DNA from: an uncultured Lachnospiraceae bacterium
Lineage (GTDB): Bacteria > Bacillota > Clostridia > Lachnospirales > Lachnospiraceae
Reading direction: 5' to 3'
DNA: 10,350 bases
NCBI GenBank assembly: GCA_902783765.1
Contig: CACZSB010000179.1
Location: 1 to 10,350, forward strand
Within the stretch, counting starts at the first letter, position 1; each line of letters opens with the position of its first letter. Of this stretch, positions 1-5,810 are shown one piece after another. The notes under the pieces were generated by a model. The model saw nothing but the letters and a program-made list of their open reading frames with translations. It ran no database searches and was not told the DNA's origin. A program made the translations under genes and the position numbers.

Positions 1-468
1 GAAGCCGGTGGGCACCATATCGGAAAGCATGCAGGCATCCTCCAGGCTCATGCCTTCGGGCATGTGGGCCAGGTTGCCGTCCGCATCATTTACATGGAAA
101 TATTCGGAATCCAGACCATCCTTGAAGTTGGAGAACTTCCAGCCGGCCAGCATGCCGCCGGAATGCATGGAATAACCGCCCTGAGCCTCCAGGGAGTTCC
201 AGTCAGGGGTGATGGCGGGAACCAGAACCTTGTCGCCGGGCTTGAAATCCTTTACCAGTTCGCCCACTTCAACCACTTCGGCGCAGCCTTCGTGGCCCAG
301 AATCATGTTGTGACGATCGCCCACAGCGCCTTCCCATACGGTATGTACATCGGAGGTGCAGATGGCGATGGCCAGGGGCTTACAAATGGCATCCATAGGG
401 CCGCAGGCGGGACGCTCTTTTTCAATCCAGCCCACTTCACCAATCTTGAGCATTGCAAAACCTTTCAT
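1..468 (-). CDS. adh: NADP-dependent secondary alcohol dehydrogenase, zinc type (5' part; cut by left edge)
   Basis: Medium-chain zinc alcohol dehydrogenase that interconverts secondary alcohols and ketones (isopropanol/acetone, 2-butanol/butanone) with NADP(H) in the cytoplasm. The N-terminus (MKGFAMLKIGEVGWIEKE) is the signature of the C. beijerinckii / Thermoanaerobacter brockii enzymes. The catalytic zinc ligands fall at the family's numbering: Cys37 in CTSDVHT, His59-Glu60 in LGHEG, and Asp150 in LSDMVPTGF. The segments TPDWNSLEAQGG and GMLAGWKFSNFKDG are also typical. The first 156 of about 350 residues are present; the Rossmann NADP-binding half lies beyond position 1, so cofactor preference is inferred from the family. 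The start is the ATG at 466-468, preceded by AAAGGAG (478-484) at 9-base spacing; the second Met, codon 6, has no such site. It has its own promoter and a Rex-like operator, suggesting control by cellular NADH/NAD+. Confidence is high for family, lower for substrate. Confidence 0.95.
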   Translation of the reverse strand, partial: MKGFAMLKIGEVGWIEKERPACGPMDAICKPLAIAICTSDVHTVWEGAVGDRHNMILGHEGCAEVVEVGELVKDFKPGDKVLVPAITPDWNSLEAQGGYSMHSGGMLAGWKFSNFKDGLDSEYFHVNDADGNLAHMPEGMSLEDACMLSDMVPTGF

Positions 469-513
469 TGTGTTTTGCTCCTTTCAATATAAATTATCGA
501 CTGCCAATTGAGT

Positions 514-531
514 CTGTTAAGATTTTAACGG
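514..531. promoter_or_regulatory. Rex-like redox operator overlapping the adh -10
   Basis: The palindrome GTTAA-GATT-TTAAC (516-529) sits over the -10 box. Aligned to the clostridial Rex consensus TTGTTAANNNNTTAACAA, it matches 11 of the 14 specified bases; the mismatches are the first T and the last two As. Rex represses fermentation genes, including alcohol dehydrogenases, when NADH/NAD+ is low and leaves DNA when NADH rises. Seen directly: the palindrome, its match and its position on the -10. Inferred: that Rex binds it. No rex gene is in the window. Confidence 0.65.
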
Positions 532-550
532 CCCGTGTTTATAATGTCAA
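522..550 (-). promoter_or_regulatory. Sigma-A-type promoter of the alcohol dehydrogenase gene
   Basis: Read on the minus strand, a perfect -35 TTGACA (545-550) is followed by a 17-base spacer and -10 TAAAAT (522-527; one mismatch to TATAAT). Transcription would start near 515, giving a leader of about 46 bases before the adh ATG. Several A-tracts (575-580, 592-600, 604-610 on the complementary reading) lie further upstream, but the 20 bases directly upstream of the -35 are not AT-rich, so a classical UP element is not evident. Confidence 0.85.
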
Positions 551-608
551 GTCCTCTCCTGTTTTGATTCAATGTTTTTTCGCTCTAATACTTTTTTTTT
601 AACTTTTT

Positions 609-1790
609 TTATGGATAATCCGTGCCTGAAGGCGCCTCCAACTCGGCTTCGGCAGCGGAATCGACGCTTCTTTTTTGAATCAGATTGGTATATCGCTCCT
701 CGATATGCCCCCCGATGAGTTCCCAGGTAATGGGGATGGTGAGGCGGGCCTTTTCTCCCACGGTTTGAACACTGGGCAGGGCCGCCAGAATATTCCGGGC
801 GATGCCTGTTACACTTCCGTCGCAGAGATAGCCGTTGACTCCCTGTTCGATGCCCTCGGCGGCACAGCTGCCCTCCACCACCAGGGAAGGGGTCCCCTGA
901 AGGGCCGCCTCCCGGACCACCAGGGGCGCGTTGTCATAGGTGGAGGGAAAAACAAATAGATCCGCCCGGCGGTAGATGGCCATCAGCCGGCTCCGATCCG
1001 ATATCCGGCCAGTGAAAGTCACCCTGTCCTCCAGGCCCCGTTCCGCTGTTTCCCATTCCAGGGCATGGCGATCCAGGCCATCTCCCACCATCAAAAGATG
1101 AAAGTCGTGGCCCTCCTCCTTCAGGCGGCCGGCGGCCCGAATCAATTCCCGGGTCCCCTTTTTATAATCCTGCTGGCCCACAAAAAGCAGCAAGGGCTTT
1201 TCCGGATTCAGGGACAGATCGGAAATGTCCCCTAAAATCTGCTGCTCATGGATATCCACCCCATTTTGCATGACCACAATGGGCCCCCGGTAGCCATATT
1301 CCCGCAGCACCAGACCGGTGCGTTCGTTCACTGCCCAGACCTCGTCGCAGCTGTTGTAAAAGGCCACGATTCGGTCCACCACCTTCCGGGCCAGGGTTTT
1401 GGAGTGGGTGGTGCGCAGGGCGTCGTCATAATATTTGCTGTGGAAGGTGGCAATCAGGGGAATCTGCTTTTCCTGGGATATCTTTTTGGCCAGCATGCCC
1501 GCCATAAAAGGGGTATGGGCATGGACGATATCGAAGGGAATCTCCCGGAGCCTTTCCAGAAAATCCGGCTGCATGGCAGGAAAACCGAAATGATAGGTAA
1601 ATAAGGGAATGCGAATGCTTTTATACAGAAGGGTCTCCACCCCCTCCGGCGCATCCGCTTTTTTATCCTGGGGCGCTATATAATAGCTTTGGTGGCCCCG
1701 ACGGTTCAGCTCCCGGCAGTAATTAATCATCACCCCGCCTACTCCGTCGATGGAAGGGGGATAAGATTCTCCGAACTGTCCTGTAATCAT
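609..1790 (-). CDS. GT4-family glycosyltransferase (GT-B fold)
   Basis: Cytosolic or membrane-associated glycosyltransferase of 393 residues, with no signal peptide or transmembrane segment. The N-terminal domain opens with a glycine-rich acceptor loop (ESYPPSIDGVGGV, 8-20) and contains DIVHAHTPFMAG (87-98). The C-terminal nucleotide-sugar domain shows VVMQNGVD (172-179), LLFVGQQDYKKG (201-212), LLMVGDG (232-238), VTFTGRISD (257-265), and a catalytic EX7E-type motif in which the first acid is Asp: D286-x7-E294 (DNAPLVVRE). Architecture resembles diacylglycerol glucosyltransferases and other GT4 enzymes that use UDP- or GDP-sugars; the actual donor and acceptor cannot be read. The last ~20 residues are acidic and low in complexity. 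The start has AAGGAA nine bases upstream. It lies 60 bases downstream of nnrD in the same direction, with a candidate promoter of its own. No intrinsic terminator follows the stop. Confidence 0.88.
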   Translation of the reverse strand: MITGQFGESYPPSIDGVGGVMINYCRELNRRGHQSYYIAPQDKKADAPEGVETLLYKSIRIPLFTYHFGFPAMQPDFLERLREIPFDIVHAHTPFMAGMLAKKISQEKQIPLIATFHSKYYDDALRTTHSKTLARKVVDRIVAFYNSCDEVWAVNERTGLVLREYGYRGPIVVMQNGVDIHEQQILGDISDLSLNPEKPLLLFVGQQDYKKGTRELIRAAGRLKEEGHDFHLLMVGDGLDRHALEWETAERGLEDRVTFTGRISDRSRLMAIYRRADLFVFPSTYDNAPLVVREAALQGTPSLVVEGSCAAEGIEQGVNGYLCDGSVTGIARNILAALPSVQTVGEKARLTIPITWELIGGHIEERYTNLIQKRSVDSAAEAELEAPSGTDYP

Positions 1791-1825
1791 ATATTTTAAT
1801 TCCTTTTGCGTCAGTGTTCTGCTCT

Positions 1826-1854
1826 TTTTTATCAGACCCGCCCTGCCCTGTCAA
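1826..1854 (-). promoter_or_regulatory. Candidate promoter for the GT4 gene, overlapping the nnrD stop codon
   Basis: On the minus strand, a perfect TTGACA (1849-1854) is followed by 17 bases and TAAAAA (1826-1831; four of six consensus bases). The -35 contains the TGA stop codon of nnrD (1851-1853). The predicted start, near 1819, gives a ~29-base leader. Transcription through from nnrD is equally possible, since no terminator separates the genes. Confidence 0.5.
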
Positions 1855-2774
1855 GTCCTTCCTTGGGCTTCCTGCATGGCCTCCAGCCGCCGGACCACCT
1901 GGCCCACCCGGGTCGCCGTATCCCCCGCCAGCATGGCGGCATCTCCCCAGTCCTTCCGGGCCTCTTCTCCCGCCAGGCCGCAGATATAGGCCGCCGCTGC
2001 CGCCCCATGGGGAATGCTCAATTCCTCCCGGGCCAGGAGAGCCGCCGCCACACCGGAGAGCACATCTCCGCTGCCGGCGGTGGCCATGCCGGGGCAGCCT
2101 CTATCCGAAGTCCAAGTTTCCACACCATCGGTCACAATACTGGTGCTGCCCTTTAATAAAACGGTGCCGCCGCAGGAAAGGGCCATTTCTCGAGCTGCCC
2201 CAAAGGGGTCCCTTTGAATATCCTGGACCGGTCCCTTTAAAAGCCGGGCCGCCTCCCCCATGTGGGGGGTAAGCAATAAGCGGCCCTCTGTCTGCCGGGC
2301 TCGGGAAAGTCCCAGCTGTGCCAGGGCCCACAAACCGTCCGCATCCACTATCAAGCGACCGGGATAATGGGTCAGCAGCCAGTCAAGCGTCTTGACCACC
2401 TCCTCCGTACGTCCGGCCCCCATGCCAAAGGCTATCACCCGGGCCTTTTTCCCCAGATCCTGCCATTCCTGTTCCCGAAAGCACAAATGGCCCGCCGCAT
2501 CCTCACTAAGAGGATAGAGGGTGCTCTCCAGAATCAGGGGCACCATCAGAGGGCACAGACTCCCGGGCACCGCCATCATCACCACCCCGGCACCGCAGCG
2601 CAGGGCTGTGGCGCCCAGGGCCGCCAGCCGGGGCGCTCCGCTGTAGGCAAGGGAGCCGCCTGCCAGAGCTATATAGCCGTATATTCCTTTATGGGCATCC
2701 CGGGGCCGGGGCGGAAAGCAGGCCGCCGCATATGTATCATTCATTCTCTGTCCGAAATTAACGTCCTTTTCCAT
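1851..2774 (-). CDS. nnrD: ADP-dependent (S)-NAD(P)H-hydrate dehydratase
   Basis: Metabolite-repair enzyme that dehydrates (S)-NADHX/NADPHX, the damaged hydrated cofactors, back to NADH/NADPH using ADP (ATP in eukaryotes). The 307-residue protein is the ribokinase-like YjeF C-terminal domain alone. Motifs in order: AHKGIYGYIALAGGS (27-41), YSGAPRLAALGATALRCGAG (44-63), VDADGL (143-148), LTPHMGEAARLL (168-179), VLLKGS (205-210), and CPGMATAGSGDVLSG (228-241) with the catalytic Asp237. The residue before PGM is Cys228 where Asn is usual. The NnrE epimerase half (YjeF N-terminal) is not fused and not in the window, so it must be elsewhere or absent. The start at 2774 has AAAGGT/AGGG upstream; Met11 (2744) is an alternative start with the domain intact. 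It diverges from pepT. Confidence 0.92.
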   Translation of the reverse strand: MEKDVNFGQRMNDTYAAACFPPRPRDAHKGIYGYIALAGGSLAYSGAPRLAALGATALRCGAGVVMMAVPGSLCPLMVPLILESTLYPLSEDAAGHLCFREQEWQDLGKKARVIAFGMGAGRTEEVVKTLDWLLTHYPGRLIVDADGLWALAQLGLSRARQTEGRLLLTPHMGEAARLLKGPVQDIQRDPFGAAREMALSCGGTVLLKGSTSIVTDGVETWTSDRGCPGMATAGSGDVLSGVAAALLAREELSIPHGAAAAAYICGLAGEEARKDWGDAAMLAGDTATRVGQVVRRLEAMQEAQGRT

Positions 2775-2794
2775 AGACCCTACCTTTCGGAATC

Positions 2795-2823
2795 AGTATA
2801 CCATTCTCCCGGGCCTGGGAAAA
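2795..2823 (-). promoter_or_regulatory. Weak candidate promoter for nnrD
   Basis: On the minus strand, TATACT (2795-2800; five of six -10 bases) is preceded at 17 bases by TTTTCC (2818-2823), a poor -35. Spacing to the nnrD ATG fits a ~20-base leader. It lies in the 158-base divergent region 2775-2932, which otherwise holds the pepT promoter and GC-rich CCCGGG-type self-complementary stretches (2807-2832) of no recognised role. Confidence 0.35.
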
Positions 2824-2868
2824 GACCCGGGGCGTGAATCCGGCGAAGTCATCCCCCGGGGGGCGTAC

Positions 2869-2897
2869 TTGCGCCGGGGCAAAAAAAGGCTTATACT
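2869..2897 (+). promoter_or_regulatory. Candidate promoter for pepT and the downstream GT-C gene
   Basis: TTGCGC (2869-2874) followed by 17 bases and TATACT (2892-2897). The -10 is good and the -35 matches only TTG. The start near 2904 leaves a ~29-base leader carrying a perfect AGGAGG (2921-2926) six bases before the pepT ATG. Confidence 0.45.
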
Positions 2898-2932
2898 GAA
2901 GCCATTCATATACTCTACCCAGGAGGCCTTTT

Positions 2933-4159
2933 ATGACCGTCGCTGAACGTTTTCTGCAATATGTGAGTTTTGACACCACTTCCTGTGAGGAGAGCGAGTC
3001 AGTTCCCTCCACCGATAAGCAAAAACTGCTGGGGGCCCATCTGGCCCAGGAGCTGAAGGATTTGGGGCTGGCGGGCGTCCGTATGGATGAATCCGGCTAT
3101 GTGTACGGCTTTTTGCCTGCCACCCCCGGCTATGAATCCCTTCCGGCCATAGGCTTTATTGCCCACATGGATACCTCTCCCGCCGTTTCCGGCCGGGATA
3201 TCAAGCCCCGGCGCTTTCGCTATGAAGGGGGAGATATCCCCTTAAATGGGGAGGAATCCATCCGCTGCGCCGTTTTCCCCTTTTTGGAAAAATACCGGGG
3301 CCAGGAGCTGATCGTTACCGACGGCACCACCCTTTTGGGGGCGGATGACAAGGCCGGCGTCGCGGAGATTATTTCCGCTGCGGAATACCTGCTGGCCCAC
3401 CCGGAGATTCCCCACGGGCCCCTGGCCCTGGGCTTTACCCCGGATGAGGAAATCGGCCGAGGTGCGGATCATTTTGATGTGGCTGGCTTTGGCTGCGAAT
3501 ATGCCTATACTGTGGACGGGGGCAGCCTGGGGGAGATTGAATACGAAAACTTTAATGCCGCCGGGGCCAAAATCAGTATCCAGGGGGTGAATATCCATCC
3601 CGGCAGCGCCAAAAATAAAATGAAAAATGCGGTGCTGATCGCCCGGGAATTGATCAACCTGCTCCCGGAAGCAGAGACCCCCGGCCACACCGAGGGCTAT
3701 GAAGGCTTTTACCATGTAAGCGACATAAACGGCAACGAAAGCCTGGTGGTGCTGCGGCTGATCATCCGGGATCATGACAAGGAAAAGTTCGAGGCCCGAA
3801 AGCTGTTCCTCAGAAGGGCGGCCTCCTTCCTGAACGAAAAGTACGGTTCCGGCACCATTAAGCTGGAGCTGAATGACAGCTATTTCAATATGCGGGAAAA
3901 AATCGAGCCCCGAATGGATATTATTCATCGGGCCGAAGCCGCCATGAAGGCCGCCGGAGTGGAGCCGACAAGAGTCCCTATTCGGGGCGGCACCGACGGC
4001 GCCCGGCTTTCCTATATGGGGCTGCCCTGCCCCAACCTATCCACCGGAGGAGAAAATTTCCACGGCATTCACGAGTTTGTTTCCGTGGACGCCATGGAAA
4101 AAATGGTGGAAGTGCTGGTGGGCATTGCCCGCTGTGACGGGGCGGATCAGAGCCTGTGA
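2933..4159 (+). CDS. pepT: Peptidase T (tripeptide aminopeptidase, M20B)
   Basis: Cytoplasmic dinuclear zinc aminopeptidase that removes the N-terminal residue of tripeptides in the last steps of peptide use. It has 408 residues, the normal family length. Metal and catalytic residues align with Salmonella PepT, within two positions: His78 and catalytic Asp80 in IAHMDT, bridging Asp139 in LLGADDKAG, catalytic Glu172 and ligand Glu173 in TPDEEIGRGA, Asp195 in YTVDGGSLGEIEYENFN, and His377 in GENFHGIHEFV. The dimerisation/lid domain lies between about 208 and 320 (GVNIHPGSAKNKMKNA, 218-233), and the substrate-binding loop is RGGTDGARLS (351-360). The start is fixed by AGGAGG at six-base spacing. 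Its stop overlaps the start of the next gene by GTGA, so the two are translationally coupled. All catalytic residues are intact. Confidence 0.97.
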   Translation: MTVAERFLQYVSFDTTSCEESESVPSTDKQKLLGAHLAQELKDLGLAGVRMDESGYVYGFLPATPGYESLPAIGFIAHMDTSPAVSGRDIKPRRFRYEGGDIPLNGEESIRCAVFPFLEKYRGQELIVTDGTTLLGADDKAGVAEIISAAEYLLAHPEIPHGPLALGFTPDEEIGRGADHFDVAGFGCEYAYTVDGGSLGEIEYENFNAAGAKISIQGVNIHPGSAKNKMKNAVLIARELINLLPEAETPGHTEGYEGFYHVSDINGNESLVVLRLIIRDHDKEKFEARKLFLRRAASFLNEKYGSGTIKLELNDSYFNMREKIEPRMDIIHRAEAAMKAAGVEPTRVPIRGGTDGARLSYMGLPCPNLSTGGENFHGIHEFVSVDAMEKMVEVLVGIARCDGADQSL

Positions 4160-5796
4160 AAGCGGTCTTTTCCCCAAAGCTGAAAAAGATTCTGCCCCTG
4201 GTTTTTTGTTTATCCCTGATTTTGACGGTCGGGTTATATTTCACTTTTCAGAAACAGGGTTTGTTTATTGACGAAATATACTCCTACGGCCTCTCCAACA
4301 GCGAATATGCTCCCTTCCTAAAAGACCTGAAGGGGGGCGACGTTGTGGGGCAGATTTATACCCGCCAGGACCTGATGGATTATGTGGCGGTCCAGGAGGG
4401 GGAAAGTTTCGGCTTTTTTCAGTCTGTATATTATAATCAGGAGCAGGATGTTCATCCGCCCCTCTATTACTTTTTTCTGCATCTGGCCAGTCTTTTAACC
4501 CCGAACCGCCTCAGCCCCTGGAGCGGCCTGGCTTTGAATTATGTTTTCTTTCTGGCCCTCCTGCTGCTGCTGGATGCCCTGGGGCGTCGCCTCTTCAGCC
4601 ATCCCGCAGCCCGTTGGAGCACACTGCTGTGCTACGGTTTAAGCTCTCTGGCCCTTTCGGCTCTAAATATGATCCGGATGTATATGCTTTTATCCTTTTT
4701 CAGCCTGCTGCTGGCTTACTGGCTGGTACGCCTGGATGAAGCGGAGGAAAAGAATGCTTCCCGCCGGAAAAGATGGGGCTATCTGATTTGTTTTGGCCTG
4801 ACCCTTACCGCGGGACTGCTGACCCAGTATTATTTTGTTTTTTATGCTTTTTTCCTGTGCCTTACCTACCTGCTTCGCCTGCTGCTGAAAAGACAATGGG
4901 GCCGGGCTCTGGGCTTTGGCGCCGTCTCCCTTGGGGGCGTGGGCTTGATGGTACTGATTTTCCCTGCGGTGATACGGCATATGAGCAGCGGCGCCCTGGT
5001 TTCCGGCAATAATGCCCTGGGGAATCTGACCGACCTGGGCCGTTGGCCGGAACAGCTGAAATACTATCTGATCGGCAGCGAAGTTCGCCTTTGGGCCGCC
5101 GTCAGAGTGGCCTTGCTTTGCTTGCTGATCTGCCTCATCTTTTTCGGCAGGCTCCGGCCTAATCAAGAGGAAAACCGGGGGCTCAGCCCCCTCTGGCTGG
5201 CCCTTCCCGCCGGATTCGCCCTCATTGTTATTGCCATCGTTTCCCCTGTGCAAACCCTTCGTTATGTATGGTCTCTGGCCCCCGCCCTCGCTCTCGGTTC
5301 CGGCTGGCTGCTGGATCGGGCCCTTTCTCTGCTGCCCAGGACCCGGCTGGAAGGCCCCGCGGGACGTCTGATTCAACTGGGGGCGCTGGCCCTGTTGATT
5401 GTGTTCAGCGGCTGGAAGCTGCTTCAGTTTCCGCCGGATTATCTGTATCCCGAAATGCCTGCCATGAATGCGGCCCTGGAAGAAGAAATAAACAAGGGGG
5501 CCTCCTGTCTGTACGTGACCAATCACTACTACGCCCCCATGACCCAGGACCTGGCTCAGCTGGCTCTGTTCGATGAGTTTTATGTGACGGATACGCTTAT
5601 TCGGCCGGAACTGAGCACCTATTTAAACAGCCGGGGAAATCCCCGGCGTTTGGTGGTTTTTGTGGATACCGACGAATTCTGGTCCAGCGGCTTCCATGCA
5701 GAACATTTGCTGGAACAATATCTGGCTGAAAGTGATTTCAGCCAGGCCCGCCTGCTGTATCGCTTCGGGCTTTCTGAAACCTGGGTATTGGAATAA
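4156..5796 (+). CDS. Multi-spanning GT-C glycosyltransferase (PMT/ArnT-like, DUF-type)
   Basis: Integral membrane protein of 546 residues with about ten predicted membrane segments (roughly 12-30, 124-142, 154-172, 174-192, 208-222, 225-243, 251-272, 315-331, 346-363, 405-423). The first outside loop carries the GT-C acidic pair Asp39-Glu40 (FIDEIYSYGLS) and, at 99-106, VHPPLYYF, the motif shared by ArnT/PMT-like bacterial enzymes that take sugar from polyprenyl-phosphate. The ~120-residue C-terminal tail (424-546) is soluble and would lie outside if the acidic loop does. Likely role: transfer of a lipid-linked sugar to a surface glycan, lipid or protein; donor and acceptor are unknown. The start is GTG at 4156-4158, overlapping the pepT TGA (4157-4159), with only a weak GGGGCGG upstream, so expression probably depends on reinitiation after pepT. 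A plus-strand terminator follows 30 bases past the stop. Confidence 0.85.
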   Translation: MKAVFSPKLKKILPLVFCLSLILTVGLYFTFQKQGLFIDEIYSYGLSNSEYAPFLKDLKGGDVVGQIYTRQDLMDYVAVQEGESFGFFQSVYYNQEQDVHPPLYYFFLHLASLLTPNRLSPWSGLALNYVFFLALLLLLDALGRRLFSHPAARWSTLLCYGLSSLALSALNMIRMYMLLSFFSLLLAYWLVRLDEAEEKNASRRKRWGYLICFGLTLTAGLLTQYYFVFYAFFLCLTYLLRLLLKRQWGRALGFGAVSLGGVGLMVLIFPAVIRHMSSGALVSGNNALGNLTDLGRWPEQLKYYLIGSEVRLWAAVRVALLCLLICLIFFGRLRPNQEENRGLSPLWLALPAGFALIVIAIVSPVQTLRYVWSLAPALALGSGWLLDRALSLLPRTRLEGPAGRLIQLGALALLIVFSGWKLLQFPPDYLYPEMPAMNAALEEEINKGASCLYVTNHYYAPMTQDLAQLALFDEFYVTDTLIRPELSTYLNSRGNPRRLVVFVDTDEFWSSGFHAEHLLEQYLAESDFSQARLLYRFGLSETWVLE

Positions 5797-5810
5797 ACTC
5801 TTGCTCCTGC

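Noticed and set aside
499..514. GACT...AGTC inverted repeat in the adh leader as a second operator
   Set aside because: Arms are only four bases; the inner CAATTG is off-centre. Too weak to call.
590..610. T-rich run after the GT4 gene as its terminator
   Set aside because: The Ts are on the plus strand; on the transcribed minus strand they are As, and no hairpin precedes them.
2807..2832. Two CCCGGG palindromes between nnrD and pepT as a terminator or operator
   Set aside because: No T-run follows on either strand, and two 6-bp self-complementary sites are expected in such GC-rich DNA.
3242..3928. 228-codon open frame antisense to pepT
   Set aside because: It lies wholly within a gene with every PepT catalytic residue; its translation has no recognisable domain and reflects codon bias of the opposite strand.
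4690..5526. 278-codon open frame antisense to the GT-C gene
   Set aside because: Very rich in Gln/Gly/Pro, as expected for the complement of Leu/Ala/Pro-rich membrane coding; no ribosome binding site or domain.
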